Source of the DNA: Microcaldota archaeon
GTDB taxonomy: Archaea; Micrarchaeota; Micrarchaeia; Micrarchaeales; Micrarchaeaceae
NCBI GenBank assembly: GCA_021791535.1
Contig: JAJYWI010000021.1
Span: forward strand, 42,507-106,506
Direction: 5' to 3'
Length of the DNA: 64,000 nt
Part shown: positions 8,037 to 15,685 of the stretch, one piece after another
How the letters are laid out: every line of letters starts with the position of its first letter
Numbering within the stretch: the first letter of the stretch is position 1
Notes under the pieces: generated by a model
Told to the model about the DNA's origin: nothing
The model's input: the letters and a program-made list of their open reading frames with translations, nothing else
Database searches by the model: none
Made by a program: the position numbers and the translations under genes

Positions 8037-8642
8037 ATGAAGGAGATAATATTGCCTGGCGACCTTGTCTCTGACAAGCCTATCAGGAACAGTTACACGT
8101 ACATCGAAGATGGGAAGACCTACTCGATGGTGCTTGGCACTATAGAGAGGGAGCCGCTGTCTATAGTTCCGCTAGAGAGCGTATGGAGTCCCCGTATAGA
8201 GGACACTGTCGTCGGCATAGTCACATCGGCAAGAAACAGCGTATACGAGGTGGATCTGAGGTTCCACGGGAGGAGCATAATAATAGGCGGCAAATTCGAG
8301 AGGTTTTCGTTCAACGTCGGCGATGTCGTTGAGGCGACAGTTAAGGATATAGAGGAGAAGCGCACCATAATACTGAGTTATCCGAGGCTGCTTTCCGGTG
8401 GCACGCTCATTAGCGTCAAGACGGCGAAGATACCGAGGATAATAGGCCGGGACAATACGATGATAAAGCAGATAGCTGATAAATCGAAAAGCAGCATCAT
8501 AGTTGGCAAGAACGGCCTGATATGGCTCAAGGGCGGCGACATAGCGCTTGCCACGAAGGCGATACTGACCGTGCAGGAGGAGGCGCACGTGTCAGGCCTT
8601 ACAGAACGAATAAAGAAACTTATGGAAAATGGAGAACGGTGA
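8037..8642 (+). CDS. rrp4: Exosome complex RNA-binding subunit Rrp4
   Basis: A 201-residue cap subunit of the archaeal exosome. Domain order is the N-terminal LPGD...G strand region, an S1 domain (IEDTVVGIVTSARNSVYEVDL, residues 58-120) and a KH domain (IPRIIGRDNTMIKQIADKS...). It guides RNA into the Rrp41/Rrp42 hexamer. The stop is 4 nt before the rrp41 ATG. Confidence 0.95.
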   Translation: MKEIILPGDLVSDKPIRNSYTYIEDGKTYSMVLGTIEREPLSIVPLESVWSPRIEDTVVGIVTSARNSVYEVDLRFHGRSIIIGGKFERFSFNVGDVVEATVKDIEEKRTIILSYPRLLSGGTLISVKTAKIPRIIGRDNTMIKQIADKSKSSIIVGKNGLIWLKGGDIALATKAILTVQEEAHVSGLTERIKKLMENGER

Positions 8643-8646
8643 ATAT

Positions 8647-9393
8647 ATGGCATCAAAAGCTAACAGACCGGATTTGGTTGTCGATGGGAAGCGGCTTGAC
8701 GGCCGCGCAATGGACGAGCTGCGCCAATTGAAGATTGAGGCGAACGTGCTGAAGAACGCCGACGGATCGGCGTATCTGGAGTGGGGCAGGAACAAGGTGC
8801 TCGCGGCCGTATACGGACCCACCGAGACGCAGCCGAAGCACATGGCAGACCAGACGAAGGCGATAATAAAGTGCAGGTACCAGATGGCCCCGTTCTCGTC
8901 ACTCGAGGACCATGGGAGGACCGGCCCAAACAGGCGCGCAATCGAGATATCGAAAGTGACGAAGGAGGCCTTCGAGAACGTCGTTATGCTGAATGAGTTC
9001 CCAGGAAGTATGATAAACATATTCATCGAGATACTCCAGAGCGACGGCGGTACAAGAGCGGCAGGCATAACTGCAGCCGCCGTGGCGCTCGCCGGCGCGG
9101 GCATACACATGAAGGACCTGATATATGCCGTGTCTGTCGGAAAGATCGGGGAGCACCTGGTATTGGACCTCAACATGAAGGAGGACAACTATTCCGATTC
9201 TGACATGCCGATGGCGATATCCCCGAGGAACAACAACATACTGCTGCTGCAGATGGACGGTGAGTACACTGGGGAGGAGCTGCACAGGGCAATGGAGATG
9301 GCGATAGAGGCCGGCAAGACGATAGGCAAGATCCAGAGAGATGCGCTCCGCAGCGTCTACACCAATGTAGCGGAGAAATACGAGAGTGTTTGA
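8647..9393 (+). CDS. rrp41: Exosome catalytic subunit Rrp41
   Basis: A 248-residue RNase PH-like phosphorolytic 3'-5' exoribonuclease. RLDGRAMDELR at the N-terminus, the RNA-binding arginines in GRTGPNRRAIEISK, and the phosphate/catalytic segment QSDGGTRAAGITAA are all present. Asp in DSDMPMAI marks the active site, as in active archaeal Rrp41. The ATG at 8647 is preceded by GGTGA; an in-frame ATG 18 nt earlier overlaps rrp4. Confidence 0.96.
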   Translation: MASKANRPDLVVDGKRLDGRAMDELRQLKIEANVLKNADGSAYLEWGRNKVLAAVYGPTETQPKHMADQTKAIIKCRYQMAPFSSLEDHGRTGPNRRAIEISKVTKEAFENVVMLNEFPGSMINIFIEILQSDGGTRAAGITAAAVALAGAGIHMKDLIYAVSVGKIGEHLVLDLNMKEDNYSDSDMPMAISPRNNNILLLQMDGEYTGEELHRAMEMAIEAGKTIGKIQRDALRSVYTNVAEKYESV

Positions 9394-10173
9394 ATGGAAG
9401 CTATAGGAGATATAAAGAGCGGGTACATAAGGGAGCTGCTATCCAAGGGCCTCAGGGAGGACTCGAGGAAGGTTTCCGATTTCAGGAGCATAAAGGTGGC
9501 CAAGAACGTCATAGAGAACGCTGAAGGATCAGCGCAGGTGGACCTTGGCAACACAAGGGTTCTTGCAGGCGTCAAGGTAATACTCGGAGAACCTATGTCA
9601 GACACTCCGAATGAGGGCACGCTCGCGATGTCGGCCGAACTGCTTCCGCTCGCATCTGCAGAGTACGAGGCCGGTCCTCCTAGCCCAAACGCAATAGAGC
9701 TGGCCAGGGTGGTGGACAGGGGCATACGCGCCGGCAAATGCGTCGACATGACCAGCCTTTTCATAGAGGAGGGCAAGTCGTGGAATGTCTACGTAGACAT
9801 CTATGTATTGAATTACGACGGCAACCTTTTCGACGCAAGCTGCCTTGCGGCAATGAGCGCGCTTGCCTGCACCAAGATGCCAGAATACGAAAACGGGGCA
9901 GAGGTTCGGGAGAAAAGGGTTAAAGAGCTTAAGATAGATAATATCGTGACATCGGCCACCTTCGCCAAGATAAACGGCGGAATACTGCTCGACCCAAACG
10001 GCAACGAGGAGAATGCGGCTGCGGCGAGGCTGACCGTAGCTACTGACGGCAAGTTCATACGCGCGATGCAGAAGGGCCTAAGCGGCAGCTTCTCAGCGAA
10101 AGAGGTAGAGGAGATGGCAGATATGGCGATGAAGAAGCACGATGAGCTCAAAAGACGCGTAATGGGTGCATGA
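9394..10173 (+). CDS. rrp42: Exosome structural subunit Rrp42
   Basis: A 259-residue RNase PH paralogue that forms the heterohexameric ring with Rrp41. It has the Rrp42 N-terminus (IRELLSKGLREDSRKVSDFR) and the usual RNase PH fold. The Rrp41-type RPNRR and QSDGGTRAAG motifs are absent, as expected for the non-catalytic partner. It starts directly after the rrp41 stop. Confidence 0.95.
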   Translation: MEAIGDIKSGYIRELLSKGLREDSRKVSDFRSIKVAKNVIENAEGSAQVDLGNTRVLAGVKVILGEPMSDTPNEGTLAMSAELLPLASAEYEAGPPSPNAIELARVVDRGIRAGKCVDMTSLFIEEGKSWNVYVDIYVLNYDGNLFDASCLAAMSALACTKMPEYENGAEVREKRVKELKIDNIVTSATFAKINGGILLDPNGNEENAAAARLTVATDGKFIRAMQKGLSGSFSAKEVEEMADMAMKKHDELKRRVMGA

Positions 10174-10177
10174 TCGC

Positions 10178-10420
10178 ATGGCAAATGCAAGCATAAGATA
10201 CGGGGCAAGGGTAAGGAAGAGATACGCAGCCGTAAAGCAGCAGAAGCGCGCGTTGTACAGGTGCGAGATGTGCGGCAGGGATGCAGTCAAAAGGATAGGC
10301 ACGAGCATATGGAGATGCAGGCACTGCGGAGCGACATACGCAGGCGGCGCCTACTCAATGACAACAGCAGCAGGAGAGGTCGCGAGAAGGCTTGTCTCGG
10401 ATTACGCTAGGAGGAGATAA
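10178..10420 (+). CDS. rpl37ae: Ribosomal protein eL43 (L37Ae)
   Basis: An 80-residue zinc-ribbon protein of the large subunit. The N-terminal RYGARVRKRYAAVKQQKRALY is typical, followed by the zinc site CEMCGR...CRHCG and the conserved GGAYSMTTAAG. The ATG at 10178 gives the family N-terminus MANASIRYG. It overlaps the next gene by one nucleotide. Confidence 0.93.
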   Translation: MANASIRYGARVRKRYAAVKQQKRALYRCEMCGRDAVKRIGTSIWRCRHCGATYAGGAYSMTTAAGEVARRLVSDYARRR

Positions 10421-10776
10421 TGGTAGAGATAGTATACGACCCTATACACACGCTGGTTGTGCACGATGTGGCGAAAGTACCGCTGGAGGATCTCATAAGG
10501 GAAAGGATAACTCCCGGCGTGACGCTGCCGCTCTACTGGTGCGCAGGCGTGCTTTTCAGCTTCGCCTCTGCGCCGATTGCGGACGAGATAATGAAGGACT
10601 ACTTCAAAGGGAAGATCCACTGGATGGAGGTGCACTATACGGAGATGAAGGAATACAAGTCGGTGCTGGAACTGGACGACGAGCACTACGGAGGCAAGGT
10701 GACCATCAGGGTGATAGACACCGCGGCATCACAGATACACAACGATTTTGTAGGATGGCTCAAGAAGAGGAGATGA
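10420..10776 (+). CDS. Uncharacterised 118-residue protein in the exosome operon
   Basis: A family could not be assigned. The protein is a compact alpha/beta sequence, with a WCAGV segment in the middle and a C-terminal IHNDFVGWLKKRR. There is no signal peptide or membrane helix. It lies between eL43 (1-nt overlap) and RpoP (4-nt gap), so it is almost certainly cotranscribed with exosome and RNA polymerase genes. This position is usually held by small RNA-processing or transcription proteins in other archaea. Confidence 0.75.
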   Translation: MVEIVYDPIHTLVVHDVAKVPLEDLIRERITPGVTLPLYWCAGVLFSFASAPIADEIMKDYFKGKIHWMEVHYTEMKEYKSVLELDDEHYGGKVTIRVIDTAASQIHNDFVGWLKKRR

Positions 10777-10780
10777 TATT

Positions 10781-10912
10781 ATGGCATACGTTTGCGTGCA
10801 CTGCGGGAAGAAGATAAAGCAGCTTGATAATTTCATAAGGTGCCAGTACTGCGGCTCAAGGGTGATAGTGAAGAGCAGGCCGAACCTCTCAAGAGAGGTG
10901 AAGACCGACTAG
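10781..10912 (+). CDS. rpoP: RNA polymerase subunit RpoP (Rpo12)
   Basis: A 43-residue zinc-ribbon subunit of archaeal RNA polymerase. It reads MAYVCVHCGKKI, then RCQYCGSRVIVKSRP. The two CxxC pairs and the CPYCGxRILxKxRP-like C-terminus are diagnostic. It begins 4 nt after the preceding gene and ends the plus-strand run. The stop abuts the convergent PRC-barrel gene. Confidence 0.92.
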   Translation: MAYVCVHCGKKIKQLDNFIRCQYCGSRVIVKSRPNLSREVKTD

Positions 10913-11152
10913 CTACTTGCTGCCCACTATTATGCTCTCTGATACGTTCTTTACCCGCTCGTACTTGACGCTGTTCTTCGCAAGCAGCATCGCAGTGTTG
11001 TCGCTCCTCGTGAGCTGCTCCGCCTTAATCAGAAGGAGGTTAGCCACCTTTCCACTTTCAAAATCCAGTATAGCATCCTCTACCAGGCCTATCTTCTTAC
11101 CCTCGTTCGTTATTATCTCCTTGCCGTATAGTTCAGAAAGCAGAATAGCCAT
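10913..11152 (-). CDS. PRC-barrel domain protein
   Basis: A 79-residue single PRC-barrel protein. The pattern LLSELYGKEIITNEGKKIGLVEDAILDFESG, followed by alternating strands, is typical. Stand-alone archaeal PRC-barrel proteins are linked to RNA metabolism and, in some lineages, to FtsZ-based division (CdpB). Two FtsZ genes and SepF are also in this window, so a division role is possible but unproven here. Confidence 0.82.
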   Translation of the reverse strand: MAILLSELYGKEIITNEGKKIGLVEDAILDFESGKVANLLLIKAEQLTRSDNTAMLLAKNSVKYERVKNVSESIIVGSK

Positions 11153-11156
11153 TCCA

Positions 11157-11678
11157 TCACTTGATATTCATAATCCTTTGAGATGCAAATATTCTTATTA
11201 TGTATGCTCTCAGCTCCTCCATGAACGCCTTTTCGTCCTTGCCTAGCTCTGAGAGCTCAGAGGCATCGAACATGGACATGTTGCCATGGACAAGGTTCCC
11301 CAAGTACTCGTCAGTAAGGTGGTAGCCCTTTGTGCCGCATCTTCCGCATACGTATAGCGGCATGACCGGGGCTTTGGTAGGGGACCGCAGCGTCTCAATA
11401 TACCTGGAGAGGGGCGCGTTCCCGCAGCCCGGGCATTCCTTCTGCAGCGTCACCTCCCTGTACTGCCGTATCTCCGCATCTGCACCCATGCTAACAACGA
11501 AATTTTCTGCCGCTCTGCGCACGTCATTACTATCGATAAGCCGCTGGTCGGTCACGCTGCCTATCCTATCGAACCTGCTCTCTAGCGTATGGTCGCCGAC
11601 AGGCTCGAAGAGCACCGTAGCCATTACTCCGCAATCATCGTAGTCTATGCGGACCTTCCCTGTGCTGCTAGTCGCCAT
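11157..11678 (-). CDS. Zinc-ribbon protein of unknown function
   Basis: A 173-residue cytosolic protein with a CPGC...CGRC zinc site near residues 87-118, flanked by alpha/beta segments. I do not recognise the family. The ATG at 11678 is used; a GTG 12 nt upstream, touching the histone stop, is an alternative. It is the second gene after the histone, probably in one transcript with histone and PRC-barrel. Confidence 0.65.
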   Translation of the reverse strand: MATSSTGKVRIDYDDCGVMATVLFEPVGDHTLESRFDRIGSVTDQRLIDSNDVRRAAENFVVSMGADAEIRQYREVTLQKECPGCGNAPLSRYIETLRSPTKAPVMPLYVCGRCGTKGYHLTDEYLGNLVHGNMSMFDASELSELGKDEKAFMEELRAYIIRIFASQRIMNIK

Positions 11679-11690
11679 CCCAACCTTCAC

Positions 11691-11918
11691 TCAATCGCCG
11701 AACCTCAGTCTGTACGAGTCTATATCCTCCTTAAGTATCGTCTTCCTGCCATTCTTCCTAGCCTGCGCCATTGCGTATTTGGCTATCCTCCTTGCCTTGC
11801 CCTCCAATATCGCTGAAAGCGATTCGGCGGCCTTATCCGTCAATCTCACAGGGCCCCTCCTGCTTACTATCCTCTTTATCGCAATTTTGGGTATCCTTGT
11901 CAATGCACCATCCCGCAA
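11691..11918 (-). CDS. Archaeal histone
   Basis: A 75-residue single histone-fold protein. It has TRIPKIAIKRIVSRRGPVRLTDKAAESLSAILEGKARRIAKYAMAQARKNGRKTILKEDI, which has the three helices and the loop RK-T pattern (GRKTILKEDI) of HMf-type histones. It has no long tails. It leads the minus-strand group histone, zinc ribbon, PRC-barrel. Confidence 0.88.
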   Translation of the reverse strand: MRDGALTRIPKIAIKRIVSRRGPVRLTDKAAESLSAILEGKARRIAKYAMAQARKNGRKTILKEDIDSYRLRFGD

Positions 11919-12076
11919 GATTCAGCACTCAAGATCATCTTCACAGCTATAGGCTCAGCGTAGTGCATTATCATCATTATGCTATTCTGGCTTGCAAGCA
12001 ATAAAAAGGTTACCCTGGCGCAACACGCACCTTTTTAATCTTTAATGGTGGAAGTACTACCTGCTGTGGTGAATTA

Positions 12077-12397
12077 ATGAGTGTAACCGACGTGACGGAC
12101 TCGACATTCGAGGAGGAAGTGGTAAAATCGAAGCTGCCTGTTGTAATAGACATATGGGCTGAGTGGTGCGGGCCCTGCCGTCTATTCAGTCCTATATTCG
12201 ATGAACTCTCCTCAGATTACGATGGGAAGGTAAAATTCGTGAAGATTGATGCAGATTCGAACGAGGCAATAACCAAGAAGTACAACATAATGAGCATACC
12301 TACTACGCTTTTGATAGAGAAGGGCGAGCTTAAAGCGATGAATGTCGGGGCGATCCCTAAGGAGGCGCTGAAGAAGTGGATAGATAAGAACATATGA
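12077..12397 (+). CDS. trx: Thioredoxin
   Basis: A 106-residue thioredoxin with the active site WAEWCGPCR near residue 28 and the cis-proline loop SIPTTLL. It would reduce disulfides in cytosolic proteins. It stands alone, with a TATA-like TTTTTAATC about 45 nt upstream of its ATG. Confidence 0.95.
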   Translation: MSVTDVTDSTFEEEVVKSKLPVVIDIWAEWCGPCRLFSPIFDELSSDYDGKVKFVKIDADSNEAITKKYNIMSIPTTLLIEKGELKAMNVGAIPKEALKKWIDKNI

Positions 12398-12460
12398 CTT
12401 CTAGAGCGCCTGCACAGAAGACTTTAATATCTATCAACATGTTCCTAATGAGTGAGAGTG

Positions 12461-12558
12461 ATGGCTAGCCAACACGCAGCGCGCCAACTGAGCGACTGAT
12501 GCTAGCCATGGCCATATCCTCATGCAAATCGCTATTCCTTATGCCGGCTTATGGCATA
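12461..12558 (+). promoter_or_regulatory. Inverted repeats upstream of hisS
   Basis: Two structures lie in the trx-hisS gap. ATGGCTAGC (12461-12469) pairs perfectly with GCTAGCCAT (12501-12509) around a 31-nt loop. TATGCC (12540-12545) pairs with GGCATA (12553-12558) around a 7-nt loop. A TATA-like TTTAATAT at 12423-12430 would start transcription near 12450. This could be a small RNA or an untranslated leader element of hisS. C-box-like GTGATGG and CTGA are present but no complete C/D arrangement. Confidence 0.35.
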
Positions 12559-12583
12559 TCTATTAAAACCAGTATAGGTGAAT

Positions 12584-13882
12584 ATGAGTATCCTGATGGA
12601 TACGGAGTTGGTGGCCATGCCTGACATACCATTCCCAAGGGGGATGCGAGACCTTATGCCCAACGAGGCGCTCTTCAGGAACGAGCTCCTGAAGAAGATA
12701 GAGAGCGTTTTCCAGAGGTACGGCTTCCTTACGATAGATACGCCCACGCTGGAGTCTGTGAAGGTTCTAAATGCGAAAGGCGGAATAGGCGAGGATACGA
12801 AGCTCATCTTCGAGACAAAGAACGATGAGCTGGCCCTCAGGTATGACTTCACCGTATCGTTAGCGCGGTACGTGGCCATGCATCAGGGCCTGCCCCTGCC
12901 GCTCAAGAGATACGTGATAGGCAAGGCGTGGAGGCGGGAGGAGCCACAGAGGCTGCGCTACCGCGAATTCACACAGGCTGACGTCGACATAGTCGGCGGC
13001 GACACCGTGTATGCTGATGCCGAGGTGATATACACCGTAGCGAAGGCCCTCGACGAGGTCGGCGTGTCCTATTTCATAAAGATAAACAATCGCGCGATGA
13101 TGGATTCGCTGCTCGCCTCATTCGGCATAAAAGGCGCACAGTTCATGGAGGTGCTCAGGGTTATCGACAAGCTTGACAAGCTTGGTAGGGACAAAGTGAC
13201 TGAGCTGCTGGGCGCGCTCGGCCTGAACAGGGACCAGATAAGCAGGATAGATGACCTGATAAACATGCAGGGAACCAATAGCGAGAAACTCGATTTTGCA
13301 GCTACAGTCTCGAAAGACAGCTCGGTTGAGGAGCTCAGGTCTACCATAGCACTCGCAGAGTCCTATGGAATAAAGGGCGCCATAAAGGTAGATTTCTCCG
13401 CAGTGCGAGGCTTCGACTACTATACCGGCATGGTGATGGAGATTGCGAGCACGGAAGGCGAGAAGAGCGCTCTGGGCGCAGGCGGAAGGTACGACAAGCT
13501 CATTGGCCTCTACTCAGTGAAGAGCCTGCCTGCAACAGGCGCATCCATAGGGGTAGATCGGCTGCTCGACATGATGGGATTCTCAGAATCACCCAAGCAG
13601 ACATACTCAAAGCTATTTGTGATAAACGTCAAGGAGTCAAACTACAAGTATGCGTTGAAGACCGCGAACTGGTTCCGCGACAAAGGCATAGCTACAGATA
13701 TAAACTTATCGACAAGAAACATATCCAACCAGTTGTCCTATGCGAATTCGCTAAAGTTCGGCTACGCCGCGATTGTCGGTGACGTCGAGGAGCAGGCTGG
13801 CAAGCTGAAGCTTAGGAACCTGGTAAGCGGCGATGAGTCTGTGATGACGCCGGAAGAGGCGCTCGCCGAGATAAACAAGTGA
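12584..13882 (+). CDS. hisS: Histidyl-tRNA synthetase
   Basis: A 432-residue class II synthetase charging tRNA-His. Motif 1 is in FPRGMRDLMP...; motif 2 is AWRREEPQRLRYREFTQADVD; histidine-specific sequences are RGFDYYTGMVMEI and GGRYDKLIG; motif 3 is GASIGVDRLLDMM. The C-terminal anticodon-binding domain starts near residue 335. GTG six nt upstream and ATG 12 nt downstream are alternative starts. Confidence 0.96.
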   Translation: MSILMDTELVAMPDIPFPRGMRDLMPNEALFRNELLKKIESVFQRYGFLTIDTPTLESVKVLNAKGGIGEDTKLIFETKNDELALRYDFTVSLARYVAMHQGLPLPLKRYVIGKAWRREEPQRLRYREFTQADVDIVGGDTVYADAEVIYTVAKALDEVGVSYFIKINNRAMMDSLLASFGIKGAQFMEVLRVIDKLDKLGRDKVTELLGALGLNRDQISRIDDLINMQGTNSEKLDFAATVSKDSSVEELRSTIALAESYGIKGAIKVDFSAVRGFDYYTGMVMEIASTEGEKSALGAGGRYDKLIGLYSVKSLPATGASIGVDRLLDMMGFSESPKQTYSKLFVINVKESNYKYALKTANWFRDKGIATDINLSTRNISNQLSYANSLKFGYAAIVGDVEEQAGKLKLRNLVSGDESVMTPEEALAEINK

Positions 13883-13887
13883 TAAAG

Positions 13888-14391
13888 ATGGCAAAATCCG
13901 AACTCGAAAGGGTGACCGAAGAGAAGGTAGCAAAGGGAGGCATACTGGTCAAGTTCTATTTCGACATGCAGAGCGAAGAGAAGGATAAGCTGCAGCCCCT
14001 GCTCGTCGACCTCATAAACGAGCGTTTGCTCAAGGAGCCTGGTGTCGTCTACTGCTACGGTGCCATAGAGGAGCCGATAAAGCACGATAAGTACTATATA
14101 ACGAGCGCAGCTGTGCACGTCCTGTTCGAGAGTTTCAGGAACCTCATTATAATAGCGTTCAAGTATGCGCCAATAGGCGTCGAGATCCTCAGGCCGCAGA
14201 AGGACCTGCACGTAAGCGTCTGGGACCTCCAATCTGTGTTGTTGGACGTGGCGCAGTTCTCAACCGAGTACTCCAGGTACATACTCGAAAAAGTGTTGAG
14301 GCCGGAAGACATGCAGGCCATACAGGAGAACTTGAAAAACAGGGAGGAGATAGGCAAGCGGCTCATCGAGAAGAAGGAAAAGAAGGAATAG
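13888..14391 (+). CDS. Uncharacterised archaeal protein downstream of hisS
   Basis: A 167-residue soluble protein with an acidic/basic C-terminal helix rich in Lys and Glu. No catalytic motif is recognised. The central stretch VVYCYGAIEEPIKHDKYYITSAAVHVLFESFRNL looks like an alpha/beta ligand or protein-interaction domain. The start codon lies 5 nt after the hisS stop, so the genes are probably cotranscribed. Confidence 0.7.
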   Translation: MAKSELERVTEEKVAKGGILVKFYFDMQSEEKDKLQPLLVDLINERLLKEPGVVYCYGAIEEPIKHDKYYITSAAVHVLFESFRNLIIIAFKYAPIGVEILRPQKDLHVSVWDLQSVLLDVAQFSTEYSRYILEKVLRPEDMQAIQENLKNREEIGKRLIEKKEKKE

Positions 14392-14425
14392 GTAGCGCGT
14401 GCGCACTCCAAGCCGGCTGCGCAGC

Positions 14426-15490
14426 TCAAGTGGAGTTGTACATTGTCAGGTTGATCAGTATGCCGCGCTGCTGGTTCGGCGTATCTGAGAGGCGGAACCC
14501 GCCGGCAAGCATAAAGTACTGGGTGCCTACAGAGCTAGACACAAGCCTTATCCTGACTATCTTGCCTGCTACTGTTGTCAGCGGTATGGTGGCATTCCTG
14601 AATATCGACGTTGTGACGTTCTTGCCCTTTATTGTCGAGTTGGGGAGGGAGAGGTTGAACGTATTGTAAGCGGCCACTATTGCCGGGCTTCCGTTGCGCA
14701 GAATCTCAACGTATATATTGCCGTGCTGGTTGCTCACTATCTTGAAGTTCAGGAACGGCTTATTGGCTATAAACTCCGAAGATGTAAGGTTGCCGGGAGC
14801 GGTCTGCGTGCCGCACCTGTATGTGCTGGCCACATACTGTCCGGGGGAGCTGTTCCACGGAGAGCTGAGATAGCACTTTACTATCGCGTTGTTCGCATAT
14901 GTGATGTTGAATGGCTTTGTGCCGAATCCAGCTCCGGACGCGTTCCACCCAGTATACTGGCCATTAGAGAAGTTGCCGTTATACACGAAGTTATACGCCT
15001 GCTGCGGCGGGGATGTCGTAGAGTTGAATATAAGCATGGACTGGCCGCAGCTCCCGCCTCCAGCCCCTGTTGTGAACGTTATATTGTATACCTGCTTCGG
15101 ACCGGTCAGTTCTGTCAGGAAGGTCGTGCAGTTGTAGCTTATCGTCTGGTTAACATACGTTCCGTTGTTCGCTCCGACCACAAGGAGATGCGCGGTGTCC
15201 GCATCGCCAGCCGCTGCCCATATGCCTATTGAATTAGTGGTGAGCAGGCAGTGCGCCTGCGTTGTGCTGTTTGTCTTGTTAACCGACAACGTGTACGAAT
15301 AGCAATCGTATAGGGTCCCCCTGTTTATGGTTGTTGTGGCCGGCACGCCACTTATCGTTGTTGCCGCGGTCACTGTCGTGGCGGCGGAAGTCGTTAGGCC
15401 GTGGTGCGTGAGGAGGAACCCGCTCTCTACATAAGCGAGTATTGCAGCCAATATTATAATCACGATTATGGTGACAGCGAAGCGCTTCAT
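14426..15490 (-). CDS. Membrane-anchored surface protein, Asn/Thr-rich
   Basis: A 354-residue protein with one N-terminal hydrophobic helix (FAVTIIVIIILAAILAYV), a Thr/Ala-rich linker, and a long extracellular region. That region has many N-x-S/T sequons and paired cysteines (CYSYTL, CTTF, SCGQ, KCYL, RCGT). It resembles other proteins in this window with the same layout (30537, 39858, 46991). The ATG at 15490 follows GGTG at a good distance; an in-frame GTG lies 9 nt upstream. Function unknown. Confidence 0.75.
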   Translation of the reverse strand: MKRFAVTIIVIIILAAILAYVESGFLLTHHGLTTSAATTVTAATTISGVPATTTINRGTLYDCYSYTLSVNKTNSTTQAHCLLTTNSIGIWAAAGDADTAHLLVVGANNGTYVNQTISYNCTTFLTELTGPKQVYNITFTTGAGGGSCGQSMLIFNSTTSPPQQAYNFVYNGNFSNGQYTGWNASGAGFGTKPFNITYANNAIVKCYLSSPWNSSPGQYVASTYRCGTQTAPGNLTSSEFIANKPFLNFKIVSNQHGNIYVEILRNGSPAIVAAYNTFNLSLPNSTIKGKNVTTSIFRNATIPLTTVAGKIVRIRLVSSSVGTQYFMLAGGFRLSDTPNQQRGILINLTMYNST

Positions 15491-15610
15491 GCATGACACC
15501 TGCTACATCAGGTATTTAACCTCGTCAGTTTAATATATGTTGTCCTTTTATATGGATAAGCGGTGTGATGTTTGGGAAGCATACCTAGGAAATGGAAGAA
15601 AAAGGGAAGA

Positions 15611-15685
15611 ATGCGCTGGAAGTGGAAGAAGAAGCGCAGGAAGAGGTTGAAGAGGGCGCAGAAGAGGAGAGTCGGAGAGCTCTGA
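15611..15685 (+). CDS. rpl41e: Ribosomal protein eL41, probable
   Basis: A 24-residue peptide, MRWKWKKKRRKRLKRAQKRR plus VGEL. It closely follows the eL41 pattern of Trp/Lys start followed by RRxKRxxRKxR. eL41 bridges the two ribosomal subunits. The same frame extends upstream to a TTG at 15572 with GGTG six nt before it, which would give 37 residues. A TATA-like TTTAATATA lies near 15529-15537. The stop abuts the convergent secY stop. Confidence 0.6.
   Translation: MRWKWKKKRRKRLKRAQKRRVGEL

Noticed and set aside
6950-8077. A 375-codon frame antisense to psmA and SBDS
   Set aside because: It is the reverse-frame shadow of two well-identified genes and has a Tyr/Leu/Arg composition typical of artefacts.
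12459-12502. C/D box guide RNA upstream of hisS
   Set aside because: C-like and D'-like boxes occur, but no final D box is present and the spacing is wrong; kept only as inverted repeats.
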